DNA of 64,000 nt from Eudorina sp. 2006-703-Eu-15. Taxonomy: Eukaryota > Chlorophyta > Chlorophyceae > Chlamydomonadales > Volvocaceae. Positions 40,772 to 51,459 of the stretch are shown here, piece after piece (the first letter of the stretch is position 1; each line of letters begins with the position of its first letter). The notes beneath the pieces are model-generated. The model saw nothing but the letters and a program-made list of their open reading frames with translations, had not been told where the DNA came from and searched no databases. Both the position numbers and the translations under genes were made by a program. The stretch is taken from NCBI GenBank assembly GCA_003117195.1, contig BDSI01000068.1:571689-635688 (forward strand). Reading direction: 5' to 3'.

Positions 40772-43301
40772 GCAGGGACGCCTCGTTCTCAGTGGAGAGG
40801 CCAGCGCCGCCCCCTGCGGGTGAGGAGAAGACACGCATCGGGTCGCGCTGTCAGGGTGCCGTACAGGGAAGCATCCCCCTCCCGGCTCTGTCCCCTCCCT
40901 TCCTAGAAAACCACCGCGGTACACCCGACCAACCGACCAACCGACCAACGGACCAACCCACCCAGAGACGAGTCCTCGCGGATCGACGGCAGACGCAGTC
41001 CCGCGAGTGAAATGGTGGGCGTAGCCGCCCGGTCTCCGCCGTACGGCGCTTCCCCTCCACCGTCGTCACCGTTGCCGCCGCCGGCACCGCCGCCGTGACC
41101 CCCGGCGCCGCCGCCGGCGGAGAGCGGCGCTGTGGCGAAACCCAGAAAGGCCGACGTCGGCCGTACGGATGTTGATGACGTGTCTGCTGCTGTGTACGAC
41201 ACCGGTGCGGCAGGCCCGGCCGATGACTCAACCACCAACGGTTTCAACGATGGATCCGCCTCCAGCAGCGATGGCGGCGGTGGGCTTAGAGAGGGGCTGT
41301 GGCACGGCGACTGGCGCGGAGATGACGGACTGCCGCCGCCGCCGCCGCCGCCGCCGCCGCTGCTGCTGGCAATCGTGTGGGTACTGGCGCGGCTCAGCCC
41401 CGCAGTGGGCGTGACGGCGCTGACAGTACGACTGCCGTACAACGACAGCCCCTCGTGCGCGCCGCTGCTGGCCTCATACTCGCTGAGGAGGACCGTCGAC
41501 GGCACCGACGACGGCGACGGCGGCGGCGAGATGCCGCGCAGGCCGGGCCCCGCCGGCGCCGCCGGCGCCGGTAGAGCCGGCGGCTCGGGCGGAGCCGCCG
41601 CCGCAGCTTGCGCTGCCAGCGTCGGAAGTGGCGGCGGCGGCGCCGCCGCCGCCGCCGCCTTGGGCTGTACGACACCGGTGGCCTGGTCCATCAGATGATC
41701 GGGTATGACCACCGCGTACAGGCAGGCGATGTTGGGGTGGCGCAGCCGGCAAAGCAGCCGCGACTGCGCAAGGAGCTCGTCCAGCACGACCATCTGCACG
41801 GCAGACGTACGGCACACGCGGGATCGTTTGAACTTTGAAGCACGTACACAACATCCGGAAGGAGAGGGAGGGCGGGCGGGCGGGCGGGAGGGGGGTTGGC
41901 TGGAGGAATTACTGGCCGCGAGCCGGCTAGGTAGCAGTCTTTGCTCTTTGGGTTCGGCCGTTACAACTCTTCTCGCCAGCCCCACTACGGTGTCTCATCA
42001 GCCGTCCCCTACGTAAACATATCAGCTTCTACTTATTTCGTCTGAGTCAACGCTTCGCCGTCTTCGTCATTGTCTACATCGGCGGTTATCGGTTTGTTGC
42101 ACTTTTGCGGTTTCGCTGTCTTTATTGACAAAAAGGGGGGGTGGCCTCGTGGCCCGTGGCAGGGTTGTGTTGTGGCCGGGCTGGTTTCGCTGTGGCTGCG
42201 CTGTGGCAGGGCTATGGCTGTCCCCCGGGCAGCCCCAGTGTTTTTTCAAGTAATTGATGACTTACAAGTATGAAGTCGGGGGTTTGGGCTGGAAAATCAA
42301 GGTATTGTTTCGCGTCGACCTGTACGAACTCATTACTAAGGCCAAAATAGTTTCAATGAGGGAGAACTGGCCAAACTTCGACGCAACAGACTATTCACAC
42401 ATAGTATGATGCAGTGATAAGCCATGGATAGTCGTAAGATGGTCACGCCCGTGAGTCAACGCGGTTAGGAGAATTTCTGACTGGTCCAATCGCAGCAAAA
42501 TACTCCGATAAACGATCCAAGCGCGGTAGGCTTTCTAAGCAGTTAAGACACACCGTTAACCACAGATGCTGGGCGCTCTTTGGACGCTGCCATGGATGTC
42601 GGCAACACATCGGCGGTGCTTCAGCTGCAGCTCGGGACGCCTGATTCTGATGCCCTAATCCCTGTCGGTGAAAACAGTTCAGAATTTCGTACGCAGAAGC
42701 GTCGGAAGCTCAGTATCATTACAGAGGACGGAGGGGTGAGGATCCCGATGGCTGCGGCATGGCTGGAAAGGAGGGTGCTAGCTGCGATGCAGACCCCCAA
42801 CCCCAGCAACCACTGCACGGCCCATCAAATTTCATTTCTTGACTTGCAACACAACATTCCCTCCTAAAAACGAAAAAACACTGCCGCAGCCCCCGCCCCG
42901 CCCCGCCCCCCGTCTGCCAGGACAACGACACCGCGGGGGCGTCCCCGCCCCCTCCTCCCCCTCCTCCTCCTGCTCCTTCCCCGTCCCCACGCCCCCACCT
43001 GGTCCGCATCCGGCTCCGATAACAGGCACTTGACGGCCACATCGATGCCGTGCCACCGGGCCTGGAACACGTCGCCGCTGCCGCCGGAGCCCAGGAAGCG
43101 GACGATTGTCAGATCGGCGGGCCGGACGATCTGAAGGCGGGGCAGGAGGGAGGGGGAGAGTAGGGTAGAGGGGGGAAGGGGGCGGGAGGGAGGGAGGAAG
43201 GGGGCGGGAGGGAGGGAGGAAGGAGGCGGCAACGGTTTGGGTGTCCCTGACCACGACCACAAGCGACGAGCAAGCAACCGCACCCATAGAAGACCTCGGG
43301 C

Positions 43302-43374
<73 letters not shown>

Positions 43375-46300
43375 GGCAGGCAGGCACAGGCGGGTCAGGT
43401 GAGGTCCCCTCACCTCCACCCGACCGCTCAGTTGCTCCAGGGCCACACTCCGCGGCAGGGAGGGCGCGCTGACGGGAGCTGCCGGGGGGCCAACGGGTTT
43501 GGGGGGGGCCGTGTAGGGCGGGGCAAAACACCTGATCAGAGGGATGGAGCTGAATTAAAAACCCGAGTGGAGCCGTACTACGGCCGTTAACAGAGACGTG
43601 TTAACAGACATGTGTTAACAGACATGGCGTTGGGGTGACGGGGTTGGCTGCGGGACACCGGCACCGCCCACCGCCCTGCGTCCTCCCCAGGGACCGTCCC
43701 GCCACATGCCGTCAGCCTCAGGGAAGCAGTCCGCCTCAGCGCACACATGCTGTGCTTCGCTTGACCCCATGCCCTGACAGTGGACAGTAGCAAACCCACC
43801 TTCGCTGCCTGATTGTCGTCCCAAATATGTTGTATTAAAGCAACGAATCCACTTTCATTGCTGGGTGGTGCGCCCCCTGCCTCACAATCCATCAATACCC
43901 AACCACCCAAACAAACAACCACCTCAACGCCTCGTGAGTCGTGACCGGTGAGGTCCACCTACCCCACCACCTAACCACCCAACCGCTCACCGGTAAGGTC
44001 AACCGTGATGCCGCTGCTGGCGCCGCTGACCCAGCCGCTGCTGCCGCCGCCACCCACCGAGGCCCGGCCCCCTCCCGCCGCCGCCGCGGGCCGACCGACG
44101 GGAGTCGCCAGCGCCCTGGCCTCGCCGCCGCTTTGACTGCCGCCGCCGCCGCACATCGCCCTCCCGCCGCCGACGCCGCTGCCGCCACCCTCCGGCACCC
44201 CGTGGGAGCTCCTGTATGCATGGCGGGCGCGGGGGTGGGGGTGGTGGGAGGGGGTGGTGGGAGTGGAAGGACGTCCACCCGGGTGTGCTGGGCCCGGCGT
44301 GTTCCCTCTGGAGCTGAGACGGTGAACGGCCCCCGGATGCGCTCGCTGGTCAGCACCGTCTCTCACAGGCGCACAGGTGAGAGCAGGAACAGATATAGCA
44401 CACATATATGTGTATAGGGCTCATATATGTTATACATGTACAGGGTATGTATATATGACAGCCCCCTCGCGCCACTCACAAGCCGCTTTGACTCGGAAGC
44501 TGCTGGTGGGGCTGGTGCTGGTGCTGCTGGTGGGGCTGACCCTGTTGACCCGCCGCTGCAGACCCGCCGCCGCCGCCGCCGCCCTGCGCCGCAGACCCGG
44601 ACCCTCGGCCCGCGCCGGCGGCGGCGGCGGCGACAGCGGCAGCGGAGGCGCCCGACAAGGGGCCGCCCCCCGCGGGTGCGGGTGCGGGTGCGGCCTCCGG
44701 CTCCGACGCGGTGGTGTGAGAGGCGCCGCTGCCCTCATCGGAGGTCACCAGGTGGTGGTCGACGTACAGGTGCAGCTTGTACGACGGCTTGCCGGCGGCC
44801 TGCCGTACAAGTACAACAGAAGGCATGTGCCGTATGTACCCGTTGAGAACGTGCGCCAGAACCACCAGAACGGGACGGAGGGCATGCAGGCGCAGCATGC
44901 CACTGCTTTGCAAGGGGGGGGGACGAACGCAACAAAAGATCCGCGCCGGCGGTTTCTCGGAGGGGTGCTGGGAGGAAAGAGATGAGATACCCCTCCCGGC
45001 CGGCCGGCCCAACCCCTCCACGCCGCCAGCCCGGATGCCGAGCCATGTCACCGCCCCCGCACCCCCCTGCAACCCCCCGCACCCCTCGGCAACCCCCCAC
45101 CTCCGTGAACTCGTGCAGCTCCTCCCACATGTTGGCCACATCGCCGTCCGTCCGCAGGTCCACCAGGGTGCCGGAGCAGCTGGGCAGCTCGTAACGCAGG
45201 GAGGCCTGTGGGGGAGGGGGGAAGGATGGAGGGGGGAAGGAGGGGAGGGGGGAGGGGACAGTGTGTATGGGACATGTTGGGACGGACGGACGGACGGGGG
45301 TGCACAAGCGCGGCGGCCACTGCCGCCCACCGAGTACGACATGATGGGCTATTTGTGGGGGGCCTGATATCGTACATACACGTCGTGTACCGTGGCAGAT
45401 AGCAGGGCGCGCAGTCGCAGGGGCCCACACATCGAGCTTCGATCCCCCTGCCCCTGCCCCCCGGGTTTATTTGTTTTTTCAATGCCCCTCCCCATCCCCC
45501 TCGACCTTCGATCCCCTGCTCCCCGATGTGCGCCCTCCCTCGACACCGGCGGTGCTGCCCCCCACCGCGGCACCCGTTCCCGGCCGTGGGGGCTATCGAC
45601 CTATCACCACTCCCGCCCTGGAGCGCCCGCCTAACCATAGAGCGCCCGCCCACCTCGCTCGACGCCCGGACCCGGCCCTTACAGCCCGCGAAGATGCTGT
45701 CCCTGCGGGGATCCAGCATCCAGGTCGGGTGGTTGGGGCGGACAGGCAGCCGCGGGTCGGGCAGGTGGGGCAGGTGGGCCGGGCAGGCAGGCAGACAGGG
45801 CGAGGCCGCCGAGCCGGGCAGGCAGGCAGACAGGGCGAGGGCTGAACACGAAATAATTGAAAGACCTACTGGCGCTGTGCTGCTGCCAAAAAGGAGGTCC
45901 TGGCAGGCAGCCAAGGGCGGGGCTAAATTGAAAAAAGAAATAAACCCAAAGAACGAACCCGGGCATACCCAACATAACCAAGGGGGGGCGGGAGGCGTCG
46001 GCCCGCGCCAGCCCCCCTGCACTACATGGGTTGTGGTGGCGGGCGGTGGCGGGCGGCATCGGTGGGCCCTATGGCTGACAGGCCGATAATACTGATCGGG
46101 GCGCCACCACAGTCGGGGCGTGCGCGGCGGCCCCCCGGCTGTTGTTGGGTGTTTGCACAGTCCACAACGATGCCAGCCAACGATGTCGCGCAGCATGCCG
46201 CACAGCACCCGATCGACGAAGCAACCGCCGTACCGTGCCATACGTTGCTGTACCGTGTCGTACGTTGTCGTACCGTACCTGAGGGTGATGAAGCAGTCGC

Positions 46301-47077
46301 TCTCTTCCACCGCCACCAGCCGCGTCTCCCCGCCCGTGTAGTCCCAGTGGCCTGGGCGGGCGGCGGGCCGGGGGGGCGAGAGCGGCGGGGGGCGGCAGGG
46401 GGTGGTGGGATTTAATATGACAACAGACCCGACCCGCCCAGCCCGGCGACAAATGCTTGCCGTGGGATGTCGGGAAAGACGAAGGGGAATACTACGCGAG
46501 ATGGTCCAGTCTTGGTTGAGGAATATGGGGTCTTTAGGTGTAGGGTAGGTAGCAAGGTACGGGTTTTGGGGTCAAACCCGCACCTTGGGGTCACCAACTT
46601 TGTCGCCGGGCTGGGTGTGTCTGGGCTGTTTTCCTTTCAAATCGCCCCTCCCCCCCCCCCTTGAGCTGCACTTCACACCCCCACTGGTTACCTCCCGACT
46701 CCCGACCCGTGGCGTGTTCCCCCCTCACTGTGTCAACGCACACGCACAAACTCGCCCCCGGGTCCGGGCTATCCAGTACGACTGTCGTACCCGTGGTCCT
46801 GCACGCGCTGAAGGAGCCGCCGTACGACAACAGGACCTTAACCTGCGGGGGGGGGGTTGTGAGGGTGAGGGGGTGGGTGCAGCCATTGTGGCTATCTTAT
46901 TTGTCGGAGTATCTACGGCCAGAGATACACCTCGGCTCGGGCGGGTTCCTTTCCTACACACACAGGCCAGTGTCGGCCCGGCAGATATGTAACGATTCAC
47001 ACAGACACACACACACACAGGTTCTATGGTAAGTATATTGCCACCTGGGATCGGGCGGGCGGGCGGGTTGCAATTCT

Positions 47078-47163
<86 letters not shown>

Positions 47164-47965
47164 TGCAGGCATACGGGCAAACCTTTTTGGCGCCACTCGA
47201 CCCCTCGCATGCCACGCACTCCTGCTCTGCCTGCCTAAGGAACACACACCTTGCGGGGCAGCTGGGGCCGGGCCCCGGCTGTCGCGGAGGTGCCGCCGCT
47301 GCTGACGCCGCCAGACGGCAACAGCAGCACATCGCCGCCGCCGCCGCCACCAAAGCCGCTGATGCCGCCACCGCCGCCGCCGCCACCAAAGCCGCTGTGG
47401 CCGCCGCCGCCGGCTGCGCTTGTGCTACTGCCAAAAGACGGCAGCAGCAGCGGCGGCGGTGAGCCCGTCAGCCCCGATGCCGCAAGCGCGGCCTGCAGCG
47501 CTGCCGACGGCACGGCGGACGACGAAGTCAGGGAGGCCTTACTGAGCGGTGCAGCGCCGCCGCCGCCGCCGCCGGCGAGCCCGCCAAAACCGAATTGCGA
47601 CACTGGGCTCATGGACGGCGCCGAGGCTGCCGCGGCGGAGGCTGTAGCAGCCGCTATGGCCTGGTTGTACTGCATCGCGATATGCTCTAGCTGTAGCTGT
47701 GCCTGGTTTGCCAGCTGCGAGGGCGGCGGCTGGTGCTGCTGCTGTCGCTGTTGTTGTGGCGCCGCCGCCGCCGCAGCCGCCGACGCGGTCGGCGGCATCG
47801 CAGTAGCAGCACCGCCGGCGGCACCGGCGGCTGCGGCGGCCGGGAGGCCCTCCGACTCGCCTCCGCCACCGCCGCCACCGCCGCCGCCGCCGCCACCGCT
47901 GCCGCCGCCGGACCTCCGATTTCTGTCGGCTGTGGTGGACCGGAGCACGATGCGCGGCAGCGCTG

Positions 47966-47999
<34 letters not shown>

Positions 48000-50900
48000 A
48001 GGGGGCTGCTGCTGAGATGGGCCCGCCGGCGGCACTTGCCCAGCGGCGGCACGTCGCTGCTGGTCGATTTGCTGTTGTTGCAGTTGCTGCTGTTGCAGTT
48101 GCTGTTGTTGCTGCTGTTGTTGCTGCTGTTGTTGTTGGGCCTGTAGCTGTTGGGCCGCCAGCAGCTGCTGCCACTGCGCCAGCGCCGCCGCCGCCACTTG
48201 CTGTTCCTGCTGCGCCTGCTGAATCGCGATGGCGGCAGCAGTGGGCGGTACGACGACCAGCGGCGCCGCCGGGGCAGCCGCGATGACGCCGGCACTCAAC
48301 GGGCCGCCGCCACCGGCAGCAGCGGCGGCGGTGCCAGCCAGCGGCGGCAAAAGTGCGGGCGTGGCTGCCAGCAGCCCGCCGGCGGGCGTGACCAGGGTTG
48401 TACGACCTGATGGCAACGGCGGCGGCGGCGGCGGCGCCGCCGCCGCCGCCAGCTGCGGTGACGTCAGTCCCAACTGATAGCCCCCAACCGTCGCCGGAAA
48501 GGCAGCGCCGCCGCCGCCGCCGCCGCCGCCGCCGAAACCAGCGCCAGCCGGAGGTGCGGCAGCGGAGGCAGCGGTGGCGGCGGCTGTGATAGCGCTTATG
48601 ACCGTTGGCTGTAGCGCAGGGCCCAATCCCAAGCCGGTGGCGGGCAGCGCAACCGGCGGGCCGACGACCGAGCCAGCCAGGCGGCTGGCCACGGCGGGCA
48701 TCGCGGCCGTCAGTGCGGCGGCGGTGGTGGCGGCGGGGTACACGGCAGAAGCACCCAGACTACCAGGGATGGCAGTGGCTGTAGCAGGCGCCAATCCCGG
48801 GATGGACCCACGGGTCAGTCCGGATATCGCTCCACCGGGAGGCGCCGCTTGCGGCCAACGGGACGCGGCTGTAGCACCGACATTCGGACCCACGGCCGGC
48901 GGCGGCGGCGGTGGCGGCGGCAGCCGCGCCGCCGTCGACGACGCCACCATCGAGCTCGTCGGTGCCGGCACGGCCGCTGGCGACGTCAGGAGCGCAAACG
49001 GTCCCGGAAGCGGAGGCGCGGCGGCGCCGGCGGCGGCGGCGGCAGGGAACGCTGGGGCGCCGCCGGACGGGACGGCTCCCTGGACAGATGGCCGGACAGC
49101 CACAGCTCCGGATCCGGATCTAGATCCAGATCCAGGTCCGGGTCCAGGTCTGGATCTGGGAACTACTCCCCCGGTATCCATCAACGCTCGCCCTGGTGGT
49201 TTCGGCGCCAGGATCGCGGGGCATGGAATCGTCGCCGTCGGCACCTCCGCTGCTGTCGTACCACCACCTGCGCACGTCGGCGGCGGCGTCACGGAGCTCA
49301 AGATGCCGGCCGGGGGCTGCAGCGCCCCCGGGTCGGGTGCGGCCGCAGGTGCCTTTCCGTCGATCAGCCCGCCGCCGCCGCCGCCGCCGCGACCTGCGGG
49401 TCCGTCCCTCCCCGGCGGCCCCGGCGGCTGGCTGCTGGCGGGCGGCAGCAGGACCTGAGGCGGCGGCGGTGTGCGTGGAGGTAATGTTGCCGTCGTTGGG
49501 CCGCTGGAGACTTCCCACATCGCCCCCAACGTCTGCGGCTGGGGCTGTAGCGGAGGCTGTAGCAAGCGCTGTAGCTGAGGCTGCAGCTCAGACTGACGCT
49601 CGAACTGTAGCTGAGGCTGTAGCTGGGGGCGTAGTTGGGGATGTAGCTGGGGCTGTAGTTGGGGCTGTAGCTGCGGTGCGCGGAACTGCTCCACGGGCGA
49701 CGGCGACGATAAGGAGGCGAAGCCCGCAGCTGGTCCTTCCGACGGCGGTCTGACAGCACCTTCTACCGCGGCCGGTGGCGTTGACGGTGGCTGTGGCCGT
49801 AGCGGTTCCGCAGGGTACGACATCATCGTCGTCGCCGCCGCCGGAGGCGGCGGCGGCGGCGGCAGGGGTCCGCCGCCTTCTGTCTGTCCCGGCCCTGCGA
49901 ATCCCGGCCCTGCTCCGGCTCCTGCTCCGGCTCCGGCTCCGGCTCCTGCTCCTGCTCCTGCCGCTGCGGCCAGGGCCGCCATGACGTCGCCGCCGACCGT
50001 GAGGTGCATCTCCCCGTGCAGGTGACCCACCAGCGCGCCGCGAATCACCCCCAGCGGCTGCTGCTGCTGCTGCTGCGGCTGCTGCTGGGGCTGCGGCTGG
50101 GGCTGGGGCTGGGGCTGGGGCTGGGGCTGGGGCTCGGGCTGGGCCTGGGGCTGCCACTGTTGAGGCGGCGGCGGCGGCTGTGACGGCACCGGTAGCGACA
50201 GGGGCGGTGACGTGGGCTGGGATGGCTGAACCGCCGTGGACTGCTCTTGGAGCACATGTTGCTGCTGCAGCTGCTGCGGTGGCGGTTGCTGGTGGCTGTG
50301 GAGCAGCGGCTGTGCCGATGCCGACGACGGGTGCGGCTGCCAATGCTGCGACCCGTGGGGCTGCACCGGCACCGGCGGCGCGTGCTCGGGCAGGTGCTGC
50401 GGATGGGCGCCGGCAGCAGCGCCGCCGCCGGCGGTCGCCGGCGGATAGTACACCGCGGCCGGCGCCGCCATCGCAGCCTCCAGCGCCCGCTGCGCGCCGA
50501 CGAGCCGTACGGCAGCTGCCGTACGTACCGCGTCGTCGGCCGCCGCGGCCGCGGCCGGCGGGCTGCCGGCGCCGGGGGGGGACGCTTCCGGCGCCCGCGG
50601 CGGGGCCGACGTGGGCGGAAGGAAGCTGCCGATGGGCGACCGCGGCGGTGGCGGCGGCGGGGATGGGGCTGTCGGGGGGGTATCATCGGGGGTCGCCGGC
50701 GGTGCGGGGGACGCGTCCTCGGCGGCGCCGCGGGCTGAGTGGGAGGTGGCGGGGGAGACGGCGGCGGCGGTGGAGGCACTCCCGGGCAACTGCGCGACGC
50801 TGCTGTTGGTCTGCCAGGAGGAGGAGGAGGAGGAGGAGGAGGAGGAGGAGGAGTGCGGGACGGGGTGAGGGGACTCTAGGGGTGACGCCCTGCCGGCAGC

Positions 50901-51459
50901 GGGGAGTTGTGGACCGGGCAGTGGGGCCGCGAAGCGGACCGTCCGCCTGTCCGCGTCGCGTTGCTCTAGACAACGCTTTTGCAACCCTGACTCGCCCTGG
51001 CCTCTTTTTGACAGTTTCGGTTGTACCTATCCGTTCTTGTTGATGCATCTTGTGTACATATCGTCACACGCGCAACATCCCCAACGTTCGCTCCCCCGCT
51101 GCTGTATACTCCAACACAATCTTATCATCGCATGGCCATGATGTAAAAATGATGCATGAGAGGACTGGGTTTGTTACTTGGGCACCTACCAGCCAGTTCG
51201 CGCTTTGGCCCTCCGAGCCGGCTGGAGCAGGGACGCCCGCCAAAGCGGAGCCCTCTTGCTGTTGTTGTTGGTGGTGGTGATTGTGCTGCTGATGATGCGG
51301 GATTTGCAGCTCGCCGCCGTCCGCGGAGGCGCCCGCGGGCGGCAGCGCGACCTGCGGCGGCCTCGAAAGAAAGGGCGAGGCCGCTGCGGCTGGGGGACCA
51401 GTAACCGCGCCCTGGCTGTCTGCCTGGAATTGCGTCGGTTCCGGTCGCGGTCGCTGCAT
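33297..51459 (-). CDS. Giant PB1-domain Raf-like (TKL) protein kinase, 20 exons
   Basis: Exons: 51459-51190, 51026-47250, 46842-46791, 46351-46279, 45702-45654, 45205-45101, 44799-44480, 44211-43991, 43478-43414, 43130-42999, 41793-40962, 40813-39528, 39236-37996, 37708-37615, 36918-36871, 36453-36358, 36050-35652, 35347-35218, 34184-34051, 33524-33297. All have GT-AG borders, the phases agree at every junction, and the total is 9,552 nt, about 3,183 residues. Residues 1-1349 are Gln/Ala/Gly/Pro-rich and disordered. About 1349-1442 is a PB1 domain ('KVKVLLSYGG', 'GGETRLVAVEE', 'LRYELPS...DLRTDGDVANMWEE'). The kinase domain is about 1650-3108: Gly loop GSGGSG, Lys1678 in 'DVAVK', helix C, hinge 'MSEYLAGNS', 'HLNLKTGN', CDFG (Asp2890), APE (3007-3009), 'DVYSYGMIMWSLW', 'RCWATDPWDRPTF'. 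This is the layout of plant PB1/Raf-like MAPKKK-type kinases. Least certain: the start of exon 2 and small exon 5. Confidence 0.87.
34744..34814 (+). tRNA. tRNA-Gly (CCC), inside a kinase intron, antisense
   Basis: The 7-bp acceptor stem GCGCCAT/ATGGCGC, anticodon arm CTCGC-CTCCCAC-GCGAG with anticodon CCC, T stem CCGGG/CCCGG, discriminator A and a TTTT stretch 5-8 nt downstream give a full cloverleaf without intron. The T loop reads GTGCAAAT rather than GTTCAAAT, so the usual T55 is G. That could mark a decaying copy or a tRNA-derived repeat. It sits in the intron between kinase exons 19 and 18, on the opposite strand. Confidence 0.85.
35093..35207. repeat. 20-bp minisatellite in kinase intron 18
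   Basis: About five and a half units of CACTCCCCCCAAGCCCTCCG, starting about 10 bp inside the intron after the exon 18 donor. Confidence 0.95.
35430..35472 (-). repeat. Dispersed introner-like short repeat
   Basis: Minus strand reads 'CGCCGGGCTGGGTGTGTCTG', then 'GGCTGTTTCTTTTTAAATCC'. It is sense in kinase intron 17, about 85 nt before the exon 18 acceptor. Confidence 0.65.
35652..36050 (-). other. Kinase exon 17: DFG to APE with long activation-segment insert
   Basis: It opens with VCDFG and closes with 'LPWTAPEVLRTPHQVTEK'. About 112 residues of Ala- and Gln/Leu-rich sequence lie between DFG and APE, where 20-35 residues are usual. Borders: CGCAG|GTGTGC and AAAAG|GTACGG. Confidence 0.88.
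36358..36453 (-). other. Kinase exon 16: catalytic loop with Asn for Asp
   Basis: 32 residues including 'GMEYLHSRGVPHLNLKTGNLL'-type sequence. The HxD triad reads HLN (codon AAC), while the Mg-binding Asn of 'TGN' is kept. Borders: GCCAG|GGCATG and AAG|GTGCGG. Confidence 0.9.
37080..37610. repeat. GGGGCC/GGGGGCC hexa- and heptanucleotide repeat in kinase intron 14
   Basis: About 530 bp of CCCCGG and CCCCCGG units on plus, that is GGGGCC and GGGGGCC on the sense strand, grading into (GGGGGCGC)n at 37,480-37,610. It begins within a few bases of the exon 14 donor. Strong G-quadruplex potential on the transcript. All Gly-Pro, Gly-Arg, Pro-Ala and Pro-Arg ORFs here are artefacts. Confidence 0.97.
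42236..42883 (+). mobile_element. Second hAT-like element, 648 bp, in a kinase intron
   Basis: Ends are a perfect 12-bp inverted repeat, CAGTGTTTTTTC (42236) and GAAAAAACACTG (ending 42883). Flanks GGGCAGCCC and CCGCAGCCC match at 7 of 9 positions, a decayed target duplication. Inside, 42423-42530 resembles 18085-18190 of the first element ('GTGAGTCAACGCGG', then 'AATTTCTGACTGGTCC', 'CGCAGCAAAATACTCCGAT'), here with stop codons. A downstream ORF (42580-42867) contains 'RTQKRRKLSIITEDGG', a basic stretch that may be a transposase relic. Confidence 0.87.
42999..43130 (-). other. Kinase exon 10: glycine loop and VAVK lysine
   Basis: 44 residues, 'DLTIVRFLGSGGSGDVF' through 'IDVAVKCLLSEPDADQ'. 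It defines the start of the kinase domain and keeps the ATP-anchoring Lys. Borders: CTTCAG|ATC and CAG|GTGGGG. Confidence 0.93.
43298..43376. repeat. (CAGA)n microsatellite in kinase intron 9
   Basis: About 19 CAGA/GACA units, then CAGG units. Confidence 0.97.
45460..45488 (+). repeat. Dispersed introner-like repeat, partial
   Basis: 'CCGGGTTTATTTGTTTTTTC' followed by AATG matches the T-rich half of the family. Antisense in kinase intron 5. Confidence 0.5.
45921..45982 (-). repeat. Dispersed introner-like short repeat
   Basis: Minus strand reads 'GGGTATGCCCGGGTTCGTTC', then 'TTTGGGTTTATTTC' and 'TTTTTTCAATTTAG'. It is sense in kinase intron 4 and the best match to 28168-28218. Confidence 0.7.
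46408..46455 (-). repeat. Dispersed introner-like short repeat
   Basis: Minus strand 'TTTGTCGCCGGGCTGGGCG' then 'GGTCTGTTGTCATATTAAAT'. It faces a second copy at 46599-46645, in the same kinase intron 3 and in opposite orientation. Confidence 0.6.
46599..46645 (+). repeat. Dispersed introner-like short repeat
   Basis: 'TTTGTCGCCGGGCTGGGTGT' then 'GTCTGGGCTGTTTTCC', closest to the complement of 35430-35472. Confidence 0.65.
47083..47161. repeat. (CA)n microsatellite in kinase intron 2
   Basis: About 39 CA units; (TG)n on the sense strand, starting right after a cryptic donor AAG|GTGTGT. Confidence 0.98.

Larger units (their letters stand above)
45101..46842 (-). other. PB1 domain exons 3-6 of the kinase gene
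   Basis: Four short exons (46842-46791, 46351-46279, 45702-45654, 45205-45101) join in frame to a PB1 fold: 'VKVLLSYGGSF', 'YTGGETRLVAVEES', 'LRYELPS', and the acidic 'DLRTDGDVANMWEE' (OPCA-like). PB1 domains pair with other PB1 domains, so the kinase probably forms homo- or heterodimers. The 49-nt exon 5 is chosen because it alone repairs the phase between exons 4 and 6 with good borders. Confidence 0.82.

Noticed and set aside
44300..44372. Possible extra kinase exon ('TVLTSERIRGPFT' frame)
   Set aside because: It looks codon-biased, but no donor/acceptor pair fits the phases of exons 7 and 8, which join perfectly without it.
47251..49484. Plus-strand ORFs of 200-300 codons opposite kinase exon 2
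   Set aside because: Shadows of the low-complexity coding exon; no independent evidence.
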